Below are positions 32,308-40,622 of a stretch of 49,893 nucleotides of DNA, in pieces (position 1 is the first letter of the stretch; each line of letters opens with the position of its first letter). The translations under genes and the position numbers were made by a program. The DNA comes from a bacterium (GTDB taxonomy: Bacteria; Hydrothermota; UBA3072; JAPDKE01): NCBI GenBank assembly GCA_029258725.1, contig JAPDKE010000035.1, positions 1 to 49,893 of the forward strand, written 5' to 3'. The notes beneath the pieces are model-generated. The model saw nothing but the letters and a program-made list of their open reading frames with translations, did not search any database and had not been told where the DNA came from.

Positions 32308-33952
32308 ACTCAGGAAAATTCTCTCCGAAATAGATGGGAAGGGATACGGGGGATACAAAAGACTTAAAGGAACCCATACCTTCAAAAACTTCACCCTTGA
32401 AATCACACACGTCCAGCCAGACCCCTACGCCCCTCCATCAAGAATGATAATAAAAATCCCGTTGAACCACACAGGATTCCCTCGTGAATTATACAGCAAT
32501 CCTTCAAGAAAGAAGGGGTTTGTTGATTATTTAACAAGGCTTTTTGGAAAAGAAAATAAAAATCCATATATAAGACCTGCAAGGTGCGGGCAGGAGATTC
32601 TTTTGAGGTCTTCTGTTGGGCTTTCCGGGGGAGTTTTATCCTTCAGGTTCAGGGTTGAACTTCCTGCTGCGGGAAGGAGGATTCTTGGAAAGGAGGCGGA
32701 ACGGATTTTCTTCAGGGATTTGCCTGCTCTGGTTGAAAAGGTTTTCTTTTACCGGAATGTTCCTCAGGATGAATTGAAAAGACATGTTGAACTCTGTGAG
32801 GACCAGGATTTTCTCAGGGAGAAACTCGGAGAGGAAGGGTGGGTTGCGTTTGTTGGGAATGGTGCGGTTCTTCCCAGGAGAAGCGGGATAGATGTTAAAC
32901 CAATGGAAAATGCAGTGAGATTTATTTCTCCTCCCTCCATGAGGGTGAGGTTTAAACTTCCATCGGGGAGGGATGTTGAGGGAATGGGGATAAGGGAGGG
33001 GATTACGATAATATGCGGTGGTGGATTTCATGGAAAGTCCACTCTGCTTGAGGCAATAGAACTCGGGGTTTACAATCACATAGAGGGCGACGGAAGGGAG
33101 TGGGTGATAACAAGGGAAGATGCGGTGAAGATAAGGGCAGAGGATGGGAGATACATAGAAAAGGTTGATATTTCTCCCTTTATCTCAAACCTTCCACTTG
33201 GAAAGGACACCCGCAGGTTTTCAACCCCTGATGCAAGTGGCTCAACCTCCCAGGCGGCAAACATAATGGAGGCACTTGAACTCGGGTCAGGGCTCCTGCT
33301 CATAGATGAGGATACAACCGCAACCAACCTGATGATAAGGGACAGAAGAATGCAGCATGTTGTGGGAAAGGAAAAGGAACCAATAACACCATTTATAGAC
33401 CGGATAAGGGAACTCTGGGAAAGGTTTAATGTTTCTGTTATAATGATAACCGGGGGTCTTGGGGACTATTTTGAGGTGGCGGACAGGGTTATTGCGATGG
33501 AGGAGTATGTGCCGCATGAGATAACGGAAAAGGCAAGGGAGGTTGTAAGGAATTATCCATCCGGAAGAAAGGTTGAGGTGCCCGAGCCATTCAAAATGCC
33601 CGAAGGGAGGAAAATTAAAAAAGAATCGGTAAATCCGGTGAAGGGGAAAAAGATAAAGATAGATGCAAGGGGAAAGGAGACCCTTGTTTTTGGAAGGGAG
33701 GTGATAGACCTTTCATGCATTGAGCAGGTGGTGGATGTGGGGCAGGTAAAGGCGATAGGAGATATAATCTATTATGCGGTGAAAAAATACTCCGGCCTTC
33801 CATTGAAAGAAATGCTTGAGCGTGCAATTGAGGATACGGTTAAGGAAGAATTCCAGAATCTCCGGTATCCTGACTCCTGCGATTATTCACTTCCCAGGAT
33901 TTACGAAGTGGGGGCAGCCCTGAATCGCCTGCGGACACTGAAGGTTATATAG
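32300..33952 (+). CDS. ABC-class ATPase (COG3044-like), unknown function
   Basis: 550 residues. The P-loop [20 protein letters not shown] is followed by a signature-like [18 protein letters not shown] and Walker [15 protein letters not shown], the pattern of the COG3044 predicted ABC-class ATPases; there is no membrane domain. The first about 230 residues form the family's own N-terminal domain. Biological role unknown. Its last 52 bp overlap the convergent YfhO-like gene, yet the conserved C-terminal [10 protein letters not shown] is in that overlap, so the overlap is real. Confidence 0.85.
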   Translation: MNKLRKILSEIDGKGYGGYKRLKGTHTFKNFTLEITHVQPDPYAPPSRMIIKIPLNHTGFPRELYSNPSRKKGFVDYLTRLFGKENKNPYIRPARCGQEILLRSSVGLSGGVLSFRFRVELPAAGRRILGKEAERIFFRDLPALVEKVFFYRNVPQDELKRHVELCEDQDFLREKLGEEGWVAFVGNGAVLPRRSGIDVKPMENAVRFISPPSMRVRFKLPSGRDVEGMGIREGITIICGGGFHGKSTLLEAIELGVYNHIEGDGREWVITREDAVKIRAEDGRYIEKVDISPFISNLPLGKDTRRFSTPDASGSTSQAANIMEALELGSGLLLIDEDTTATNLMIRDRRMQHVVGKEKEPITPFIDRIRELWERFNVSVIMITGGLGDYFEVADRVIAMEEYVPHEITEKAREVVRNYPSGRKVEVPEPFKMPEGRKIKKESVNPVKGKKIKIDARGKETLVFGREVIDLSCIEQVVDVGQVKAIGDIIYYAVKKYSGLPLKEMLERAIEDTVKEEFQNLRYPDSCDYSLPRIYEVGAALNRLRTLKVI

Positions 33953-35991
33953 GCAAGAGAGATAAGAAGGGTGAGGAAAGTTACCATTCTTCCAAGAATA
34001 AATGGCGGGGAATAGAACCGGAGTATTACTCTGTGCTTTCCAGGAGTAAGCGGGATTCCACGGAATGAGTAATGTGCAGGGATTATCCTTCCCTCATTTC
34101 CATCCACCCACACCTTCCACGAAGGATAGTAATGCTCGGAAAGGAAAAGAACACCGGGTTTTTCAGTATAAACCTCAAGTTCAATCTCGTTTTTTTCGTA
34201 TTTCAAAAATTTAACCCGGGATTCACCCTCCCCCTCACTTTTTATCCCGGGGTCCTCTTCAAGGATGAGGGTGGTTCTGTAATCAATGGATGCAACATCC
34301 TGAGGGGATGGATTTTTCATAACCTTCCATCTGTAAAACATTTTTGCCCTGGGAAGGGGGTCGGGATTTTCCCTGAGATTTCCACTTTCATCCACGTAGT
34401 ATCTCACATTGTAAACATCAAGATAAACGCTTTCAGGCATGCTCTTTTTTGCCTCAAGGAATCTCAGCAATCTCAAGGGGGTCAACCCCTGAAGGGTGAA
34501 GACAGGGTAAAAGCAGCCTGCATTTCTGGGATAGAGCAGTATTCCCTTCCTTCTTCCATTCACCCTGAAAATTCCCTCTTTTGAGAGGAAGTATCTTATG
34601 GCAGGTGTTGGGGAATAGTAGGTGTACCAGTTTACTCTGTCATCAAAACTTCCCCAGGATGCATAAAACAGGTCAAAGAGGAGGAAGGGTATGAAGAGGA
34701 ATTTGAGTTTTCTTTCCACTAAGAGCCAGGAGATGACCGCAAAAATGAGAAATATAAATGGAGGAACTCCACCCGCAGGGGAGAAGGGAAGGGTTATGAG
34801 GAAGAGAACCCCGGCAAATACCAGCCATCCTGTTTTCTTTTTCTTTCCTCCCCCATCCACTCCCAGTGCTGCAAGCACGGATAGGGAAAATGCAAAGAAA
34901 AACATGTACTTTGAAGGTCCCCTGAAGCGGTGGAGGAATGGGACAAGATACAGAAGATAATATATTCCTCCATACTTTCCCATCCCTATCCACGCAAGCA
35001 CAGGAAGTGAAACACCGAAGAACCTTACGTATCTTTCTTTCTTCCATCTTCCAAGGGAAAGTAATGCAAGGAGAAGTGTGAGTATTCCCGAATACATCCC
35101 CTTCTCCCAGTAGGTCCAGTATCCCTCACCGGGTATGAGTATCCTTCCTCCCTGTCCTGTTACCTTTCCAAAGTAATGGGGCATAAAGAGGGTTAAGAAT
35201 CTTACAGGTCTCAGGGAGTTCTCACACGCAGCCTTATAGTTCCAGGCTGCACGGGTGGTGTAGAGTGAGAATTCGTATGTAGGAAGAACCTGTATTGCGG
35301 AAATTCCTGCTCCAACCACCATGAAAATTCCCCATAAGAAAACAACCCTTTTCCATCCATAATCCCTTCCATGATAGAGGACAAAGGCAAGTAAAAACAG
35401 AACCGCCATCATGGGGAACTGGGGATATCCTGCAAGAACAGAAATTCCCCAGATTATCCCTCCCGCACATGCAAAGAGTGGCTTTCCTTCACGAATGGAG
35501 CGCAAAAGGAAGTAAAAGTAAAGGGGAAGATAGACCATTGAATTCATCACCACAGGCTGGACACTCCTCAAGATAAGCTGGGATGTAAACATGAAGGAGA
35601 CGGCTCCGAGGTAGGAGGGGAAGGTTTTTCTGGTAAGATAAAAAAGAAACAGAAACATGAATATTCCTGCAAGGGAGATATGGAATACAACGGTGTATTC
35701 TGCTGCAATCGGGGAAAGTTTACCATCACGCACGAACAGGGTTAAAAGCCATGTTACAGGATAGAAAAGGGCTGTCTGGATGTCGTGGAGAAATGGATAT
35801 CCACCAAGGAGGTAGGGTTGCCATAATGGAAGTTCACCATGCCTCATTGAAACTGCAACGAAGTTTCGCTGGGGGTAAAAGAGTTCCCTTGCATCGTCCC
35901 AGAGGAATGTTTTTCCTGTTAAAACAGGAAAGTAAAGGGGTAGAGGGAGAAAGAAGAAGGAAAGGATTAAAAGTGCTTTTTTACCCTTCAT
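33901..35991 (-). CDS. YfhO-like multi-spanning membrane protein
   Basis: 696 residues. A first TM (ALLILSFFFLPLPLYFPVL), the loop motif LWDDARELFYPQRNF, then about ten further TM helices to near residue 430, and a soluble C-terminal part with VLFLSEHYYPSWKVWVDGNE, PLTPGKHRVILRFYSPP and a last TM. The YPGWKV/YYPSWKVWVDG motif is typical of YfhO-family proteins thought to glycosylate cell-surface polymers using polyprenyl-phosphate sugars. It fits with the flippase-like gene it overlaps by 4 bp. Confidence 0.85.
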   Translation of the reverse strand: MKGKKALLILSFFFLPLPLYFPVLTGKTFLWDDARELFYPQRNFVAVSMRHGELPLWQPYLLGGYPFLHDIQTALFYPVTWLLTLFVRDGKLSPIAAEYTVVFHISLAGIFMFLFLFYLTRKTFPSYLGAVSFMFTSQLILRSVQPVVMNSMVYLPLYFYFLLRSIREGKPLFACAGGIIWGISVLAGYPQFPMMAVLFLLAFVLYHGRDYGWKRVVFLWGIFMVVGAGISAIQVLPTYEFSLYTTRAAWNYKAACENSLRPVRFLTLFMPHYFGKVTGQGGRILIPGEGYWTYWEKGMYSGILTLLLALLSLGRWKKERYVRFFGVSLPVLAWIGMGKYGGIYYLLYLVPFLHRFRGPSKYMFFFAFSLSVLAALGVDGGGKKKKTGWLVFAGVLFLITLPFSPAGGVPPFIFLIFAVISWLLVERKLKFLFIPFLLFDLFYASWGSFDDRVNWYTYYSPTPAIRYFLSKEGIFRVNGRRKGILLYPRNAGCFYPVFTLQGLTPLRLLRFLEAKKSMPESVYLDVYNVRYYVDESGNLRENPDPLPRAKMFYRWKVMKNPSPQDVASIDYRTTLILEEDPGIKSEGEGESRVKFLKYEKNEIELEVYTEKPGVLFLSEHYYPSWKVWVDGNEGRIIPAHYSFRGIPLTPGKHRVILRFYSPPFILGRMVTFLTLLISLAYITFSVRRRFRAAPTS

Positions 35992-36959
35992 TCCCTTATC
36001 TCCTTTATCTTTCCAAATGAAATCCCCTCCGTGTAAAGGAAGACAAGACCGGTGATAACGACCACGATGAACTGGGAGAAGTGGAGGAGGGTTGCATAAC
36101 TGAGTGCCACCTCTTTCTTAACCCCGAAAACTGCAAGTCCGAGCCATACAAAGTAGTGGAAGGTCCCTATGAAACCAGGAGACGATGGAATCATTATTCC
36201 TATGGTGAATACCACGGTTGTGAGATATGCCGCATGTACCGGGAGTTTGAGGTCGTAGGCAAAGAAGAGGACATAAAGGAAAAATCCAGTTATTCCCCAG
36301 ACTGCAAGGGAGTAAAGAAAGGAGGGAAAAAGAAGGCGCGGGTTTCTCATAACTTCAAGTCCGGATGAAAACGACTGAATGAGTCTTTTTCCCTTTTCTC
36401 TTGCCTTTTCTGGAAGAATCACAAGCAATTTTTCAAAAAATCCGGGAACGTAAAGAAGGAGAAGCAGAAGAAAAAGAACCGCAAGATAAATTGCAAGTGC
36501 TGTTATTCCCATCCGTGCAAACTTTCCGGGAAAGGGATGAATGAAAAGAACCACAAGCCCTATGAGGAGAAGGGTCAATCCATCAAGAACCCTTTCAAAA
36601 ACAATTGTCGCAAATGCTGCACTCTTGGGGATTTTTGCCTTTTCACCGGCAACGTATGCCCTTATAAACTCCCCTGCCCTTGCAGGTAAAAGATAGTTTC
36701 CCATAAAGCCTATCATGAGAGGTGGGAAGAGGTAGTTTGGGGAAAGGTCCTTTACCGGCAGAAGGAGGTATCTCCACCTGAAGGCTCTTAAGTAAAAAGC
36801 AAGGAATGTAAGGGCACATACGGGGATAAGATAGAAATAATTTGCGGTTTTGAAAGCCTCCCCGAGTTCGGGAAAGTTTACCTTTCTCAGGGCAAGGAAG
36901 ATAAAAAGTATACTTATTCCTGTGCCCAGGAGGATTTTTAAGATGTTTTTCCTGTCCAT
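35988..36959 (-). CDS. Flippase-like (LPG synthase TM/UPF0104) membrane protein
   Basis: 323 residues with about eight TM helices. Family hallmarks are LRAFRWRYLLLPV, PLMIGFMGNYLLPARAGEFI, RAYVAGEKAKIPKSAAFATI, VFERVLDGLTLL and IPSSPGFIGTFHYFVW. Members include the membrane half of lysylphosphatidylglycerol synthases and many lipid or glycolipid flippase-like proteins. The synthase domain is absent, so the role is probably lipid-linked glycan handling with the YfhO-like protein. Confidence 0.85.
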   Translation of the reverse strand: MDRKNILKILLGTGISILFIFLALRKVNFPELGEAFKTANYFYLIPVCALTFLAFYLRAFRWRYLLLPVKDLSPNYLFPPLMIGFMGNYLLPARAGEFIRAYVAGEKAKIPKSAAFATIVFERVLDGLTLLLIGLVVLFIHPFPGKFARMGITALAIYLAVLFLLLLLLYVPGFFEKLLVILPEKAREKGKRLIQSFSSGLEVMRNPRLLFPSFLYSLAVWGITGFFLYVLFFAYDLKLPVHAAYLTTVVFTIGIMIPSSPGFIGTFHYFVWLGLAVFGVKKEVALSYATLLHFSQFIVVVITGLVFLYTEGISFGKIKEIRE

Positions 36960-37171
36960 TCCTTCAGCTGGTCTATCACTAAGGAAAGAGGCAGCAAAAC
37001 CACGTATCCTGCAACAAGGAGTATTGGGGCAAGGGTTATTGAGCCCCTTGCCAGGTATATGTATCCAATGAGGATGGAGAGGATTGATACCCCGAAAAGC
37101 GTCCAGTTTTTCCAGGTGAATTCAAGTTTACTCTTCCTTTGTGTTTCCTTCTTTTTCTTCTTTTTTGCCAT
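36938..37171 (-). CDS. Small two-TM membrane protein (DUF3098-like)
   Basis: 77 residues: a strongly basic start (MAKKKKKKETQRKSKLEFTW), then two TM helices (WTLFGVSILSILIGYIYLA and LAPILLVAGYVVLLPLSLVI) and a short tail. It resembles the DUF3098 family known from Bacteroidetes and relatives. It overlaps the lipoprotein gene upstream by 44 bp and the flippase gene by 22 bp, both in other frames, so it is fully embedded in the operon. Confidence 0.65.
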   Translation of the reverse strand: MAKKKKKKETQRKSKLEFTWKNWTLFGVSILSILIGYIYLARGSITLAPILLVAGYVVLLPLSLVIDQLKEWTGKTS

Positions 37172-38651
37172 CTGAACCTCCCAGGGTTACGGGTGTGTAT
37201 TTCCCTCTTGCTATGATATAAAGGGGAACCTTTCTTTCAGGATGTTTATCCTCCGGTGAGAACCCTGCAACAAGGGAGCCTGCGGGTTTTTTCTTTAAAA
37301 TGCTCATGAGAATTTCTCCGGCATCCCATCCGAGCCCAACATACCGGGTGGGCTCCTCCCCGTATTTTTCATGATAAAGCTTGACAAACGCAGGGTCAGG
37401 GTTATAGGGGAGGGATGCACATACCACCCCTTCAAGGTATTTTTTCCCTGTTTTTGTAACCACATCCTCCCCATACCAGCCATCCCCACCAAAGACCTGA
37501 TACCCAACCTGATAGTATTTGAGTTCCGGGGCTATGAGTGCAACTTCTTCAGGATATGCAGGAATGAATATTGCCTCAGGAGATGCTTCTCTTATTCTTT
37601 TAATCTCATTTCTGAAGTCTGCCTTTCCTGGTTTATATGGTATTCTTATGGCAATTTCTCCTCCCATATCCTCAACGGTGGATGAAAAGTATTCCTCCAT
37701 TATTCTTCCATACGTGTTGTAAGGGTAAAGAATCGCAAATTTTTTAAATCCTCTTGATATTGCAAACCTTGCAAGTGCCTTTGCCTCTGCCTCAAGGGAG
37801 CGGTTCACGATGGTTATGTAAGGATTGAGTGTTTCAATGTCAACATTGCTTGCGGTGGGGGAGACGAAGGGAATGCGGTAAAACTCTGCAAATGCCGCAA
37901 CGGTTAAGAGGGTCCAGTTGAATAAGGGACCAATTATTCCCTTTACTCCTTTCTCTATGAGTTCCTTTGCTCCCATGTATGCCTTTATCTCATCTCCTCC
38001 GGTATCGTAATACTCCAGTTCCACCTCACCCTCAAGCCTCAACTCTATTCCCCTTCTCACCTCCTCACCAAACCCGGCGTATTTTCCCGATAGTGGGAGA
38101 AGAACCCCTATTCTTGGGATTTCTCCCTTTCTGGTTATGTACTTTCTCACCTTCCTTGCATAATAGGACTCGGGATACCTATCAACGAGCAGTTTGAAAA
38201 GTGCATGGCTTTTCTTTGTATTTTTTTCATCCATGTACTTTTTTCCTGCAAGGTAAATGTAAAGGGTGAAGAGTTCCGGAATGTCCGGATGTTTTTTTCC
38301 TGTTTTTTCGAGGGTTGAGGGAGACAGGAAGTCTGAGATGGAAAGCAGTCTCTTTTTTGCCTCGTAAACCTTCCCTTTAAGTGCCGTGGAGTAATGCAAA
38401 GCCGCCCTGTCATAATCCTTCCTTTTTTCATAAATCAGCCCTATGTAATACTCAGCCCGGTAGCCTGAAGGATGCCCTTTACACGACTTTGCAAGTTTAT
38501 AAAAGAGGGAAAGGGCTTCATCCTCCTTCCCTTCTTTATAAAGCGCCACTGCCTTCTTCTCCATCGCCTCCACATCCTGTGGAGGTCTTTTAATAATATC
38601 CTTCCTTATGCATCCTGCCAGCAGCAGGAACAAAAGAATCCATTTCCTCAT
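37128..38651 (-). CDS. LpoA-like lipoprotein: TPR plus periplasmic-binding domain
   Basis: 507 residues. Signal with lipobox MRKWILLFLLLAGC. Residues about 25-165 are TPR-like (ALYKEGKEDEALSLFYKLAK, GLIYEKRKDYDRAALHYSTA). From about 175 comes a type I periplasmic-binding/Leu-Ile-Val-like domain (IGVLLPLSGKYAGFGEEVRR, GVKGIIGPLFNW, FVSPTASNVDIETLNPYI, FAILYPYNTYGRIMEEYF). The TPR plus binding-domain architecture is that of LpoA, the activator of penicillin-binding proteins. No ABC permease is nearby, supporting that over transport. First gene of a four-gene minus operon, leaderless. Confidence 0.83.
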   Translation of the reverse strand: MRKWILLFLLLAGCIRKDIIKRPPQDVEAMEKKAVALYKEGKEDEALSLFYKLAKSCKGHPSGYRAEYYIGLIYEKRKDYDRAALHYSTALKGKVYEAKKRLLSISDFLSPSTLEKTGKKHPDIPELFTLYIYLAGKKYMDEKNTKKSHALFKLLVDRYPESYYARKVRKYITRKGEIPRIGVLLPLSGKYAGFGEEVRRGIELRLEGEVELEYYDTGGDEIKAYMGAKELIEKGVKGIIGPLFNWTLLTVAAFAEFYRIPFVSPTASNVDIETLNPYITIVNRSLEAEAKALARFAISRGFKKFAILYPYNTYGRIMEEYFSSTVEDMGGEIAIRIPYKPGKADFRNEIKRIREASPEAIFIPAYPEEVALIAPELKYYQVGYQVFGGDGWYGEDVVTKTGKKYLEGVVCASLPYNPDPAFVKLYHEKYGEEPTRYVGLGWDAGEILMSILKKKPAGSLVAGFSPEDKHPERKVPLYIIARGKYTPVTLGGSDGKKEEKEGNTKEE

Positions 38652-38659
38652 ACACCTTC

Positions 38660-38688
38660 ATTATAGGGAATTCCCCGAAACCTGTCAA
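38660..38688 (-). promoter_or_regulatory. Sigma-70 promoter, nearly leaderless, for the LpoA-YfhO operon
   Basis: Minus strand: TTGACA at 38688-38683, 17-bp spacer, TATAAT at 38665-38660, ATG at 38651 (8 bp downstream). Perfect consensus. Confidence 0.85.
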
Positions 38689-38748
38689 CATTTTACAGAC
38701 CATATCCAGGAAGCCCCCAAACCCCGCCTGAAAACACAATTTTCCCAA

Positions 38749-38775
38749 TGTGACCGATTTCAAAACCATGTCACA
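38749..38775. promoter_or_regulatory. Inverted repeat TGTGAC-N15-GTCACA upstream of cas6
   Basis: Arms at 38749-38754 and 38770-38775, 42 bp before the cas6 -35 box and in the 201-bp gap between two divergent operons. The 15-base spacing does not match CRP (TGTGA-N6-TCACA). It could be an operator for an unknown dimeric regulator. The rest of the gap shows only the two promoters. Confidence 0.3.
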
Positions 38776-38817
38776 GTTATCTAACCTGAAATTTTCCACT
38801 AAAAACTATAAAAACTC

Positions 38818-38846
38818 TTGACAAAAATTCTAAAATGTGGTATAAT
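38818..38846 (+). promoter_or_regulatory. Consensus sigma-70 promoter of the cas operon, leaderless
   Basis: TTGACA at 38818-38823, 17-bp spacer, TATAAT at 38841-38846, cas6 ATG at 38853. Both hexamers are perfect, so the locus should be strongly expressed unless repressed. Confidence 0.88.
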
Positions 38847-38852
38847 AAAGAT

Positions 38853-39650
38853 ATGAGGTTAAAGGTATATTTTGGAGACGAAAGCGAAAAAGTAAGGATT
38901 GGAATGGATTACAGGAGGGCTTTTCTTTCCTTTATAAAGAAAGCATTTTCTCAGACGCCCTACATGGAGGATATATTTCAGGAAAAGAAGGCAAGGGAAT
39001 TTGTGTTCTCGGCATTTCTGGGAAAGGGAATGAAGGCGGATGGAGAAAAACTGGAAGTCTCTCCTCCCTTTGAACTCTACTTTTCGAGTGGGGCTCCCTT
39101 TATTGTTTCTGCCTTTTACAATGGGGTAATGGAGTTAAAGAAAAAGGGGGAAGGGATTGAACTTGAGGGGAAGAAGTTCGGGATATCGAGGGTGGAGGTT
39201 TTAAGGCCAAAGAAATTTACTTCCAGTTTTGTGATATTCAAAACTCTCGGAATATGTGTGTTAACAGACCCTGATGCTTCCCGTGATGATTTCGAAAAAT
39301 TCTATGTAATACCGGAAAGAGAAGATTTTAAGGAGATTTTGAGGAAAAGGATTATAGAAAAATATGAATTTATAATGGGCAGTAAGATTCCGGATGAAAG
39401 AATAAACTTTTTGCCTGTATCCCGGGATTTACTGGAGCCTCTCATAAGGAGTGGAGCGGTGGCGCCCTCTTTCTGGAAGAAGTCACTCGTCCCGGTGAGG
39501 GTGAGGCACTATGGCGGGTACGTTCGCGGATGGAGAGGGGTGTTTGGACTGGAGGCGCATCCTGTGGTCCTTCAGTTTGTTTACGACTACGGGCTTGGAG
39601 TAAAAACAGGCCAGGGATTTGGGATGCTTGAATGTGTGATGGAGGCTTAA
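38853..39650 (+). CDS. cas6: CRISPR pre-crRNA endoribonuclease Cas6
   Basis: Cuts CRISPR transcripts within each repeat. 265 residues from ATG 38853; an upstream in-frame ATG at 38835 is between the -35 and -10 boxes and cannot be used. RAMP-fold protein ending with the family's glycine-rich loop GLGVKTGQGFGMLECV (about 247-262). The N-terminal region MRLKVYFGDESEKVRIGMDY matches the first ferredoxin-like strand. Expected to leave an 8-base 5' handle, AUUUAAAU, on each crRNA. Followed within 2 bp by the toxin-antitoxin pair. Confidence 0.9.
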   Translation: MRLKVYFGDESEKVRIGMDYRRAFLSFIKKAFSQTPYMEDIFQEKKAREFVFSAFLGKGMKADGEKLEVSPPFELYFSSGAPFIVSAFYNGVMELKKKGEGIELEGKKFGISRVEVLRPKKFTSSFVIFKTLGICVLTDPDASRDDFEKFYVIPEREDFKEILRKRIIEKYEFIMGSKIPDERINFLPVSRDLLEPLIRSGAVAPSFWKKSLVPVRVRHYGGYVRGWRGVFGLEAHPVVLQFVYDYGLGVKTGQGFGMLECVMEA

Positions 39651-39652
39651 TC

Positions 39653-40000
39653 ATGGTAAAGCAACATGGGAGGCACGGAGTGAGAAAAAAGGGGAATGCG
39701 GTTTTGCCGGAAAAATTGAAGGGAACTTTATGGAGTTATGATATAAGCAAAATTGATATTGAAAGGGACAAGAAAATAATCATAGAGAATGTATTGAACC
39801 ATGGAACCGATGATGAAATACTGTGGGTCCTGAGGGTTTATAGTAAAGAGGATATCGTCTCAGTTTTGAAAAATCCTTCACGGGGATCATGGGACAGAAA
39901 GTCTTTAAACTTCTGGCTCTTTTTATTCAACGTAAAAATAGAGAGGGAAAAATATGAAAGGGCGCTTAGAGAAGTCTTTGTTAGAGCCGGTTCACACTGA
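39653..40000 (+). CDS. Probable antitoxin (DUF6922-like) inside the cas operon
   Basis: 115 residues from ATG 39653, 7 bp after GGAGG that lies in the end of cas6. Core LWSYDISKIDIERDKKIIIE, NHGTDDEILWVLRVYSKEDI and WDRKSLNFWLFLFNVK resemble small DUF6922-type proteins that are usually encoded just upstream of AbiEii-like nucleotidyltransferases. A basic N-terminus (KQHGRHGVRKKGN) may bind nucleic acid. It overlaps the toxin gene by 47 bp. It is not a known Cas protein. The antitoxin role is inferred from the pairing. Confidence 0.65.
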   Translation: MVKQHGRHGVRKKGNAVLPEKLKGTLWSYDISKIDIERDKKIIIENVLNHGTDDEILWVLRVYSKEDIVSVLKNPSRGSWDRKSLNFWLFLFNVKIEREKYERALREVFVRAGSH

Positions 40001-40622
40001 TGTTTTAACATCGGAGCAGAGAGATATTTTAAAAATTCTAGGGTTTACCAGAAAACTGGATTTTTATCTCGCGGGAGGAACGGGCCTTGCTTTATATCTT
40101 GCACACAGAACATCGATTGATTTTGATTTTTATTCCTTCCGCAAATTTAAAGACCTCTCCCGATATTTCAAAGAGGGTGAGATAATAATGGATTCAGAAG
40201 ATACATTTGAGATAAAGGTGAAAAACACAAATCTATCTTTCTTTTATTATCCTTATAAACTTATAAGAAGGCTAAATTCATTTAAAGAAATTTATGTTGC
40301 CTCTATTGAAGACATATCCGCAATGAAAATAATTGCGATTGTGCAGAGAGGAAATTTCAGAGATTTTATCGATATTTATTTTTTAATTAAAAAATTTGGA
40401 TTGAAAAGCATTATAAACTGGACGAAACAAAAATATTCAGGTTATTCCACTTTTTTAATATTAAAAGGTCTTACTTATTTTGAAGATGCTGATAGAACAG
40501 CCATTGAAGATGAGAAAAGAATAAAGATTTTTGAAAAGATAACCTGGCGTGAGATTAAAAAGTTTATAGGGGAGGAGGTAAGAAAATATGCAGAGGAACT
40601 CAAAGGGGGAGAAGATGAATGA
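39954..40622 (+). CDS. AbiEii/AbiGii-like nucleotidyltransferase toxin inside the cas operon
   Basis: 222 residues. The nucleotidyltransferase site is YLAGGTGLALYLAHRTSIDF followed by DFYS (GGT...DxD), with a later AMKIIAIVQRGNFRDFIDIY element as in AbiEii-type toxins. Very AT-rich codon use, more so than cas6 before it. It contains one of only three CTAG sites found in the window (40038). The stop overlaps the cas8 start by 8 bp, so cas8 translation is coupled to it. Position between cas6 and cas8 matches that of CreTA modules in haloarchaeal I-B loci. Confidence 0.8.
   Translation: MKGRLEKSLLEPVHTDVLTSEQRDILKILGFTRKLDFYLAGGTGLALYLAHRTSIDFDFYSFRKFKDLSRYFKEGEIIMDSEDTFEIKVKNTNLSFFYYPYKLIRRLNSFKEIYVASIEDISAMKIIAIVQRGNFRDFIDIYFLIKKFGLKSIINWTKQKYSGYSTFLILKGLTYFEDADRTAIEDEKRIKIFEKITWREIKKFIGEEVRKYAEELKGGEDE

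Noticed and set aside
38749-38775. CRP binding site upstream of cas6
   Set aside because: The half-sites TGTGA and TCACA are present but spaced far beyond the 6 bases CRP needs.
38835-38852. Cas6 start at ATG 38835
   Set aside because: That ATG lies in the spacer between the -35 and -10 boxes, so it would not be transcribed.
39650-40615. A CreA-like pseudo-repeat or guide RNA in the cas6-cas8 interval
   Set aside because: No stretch similar to the CRISPR repeat was visible there; the interval is filled by two overlapping protein genes.
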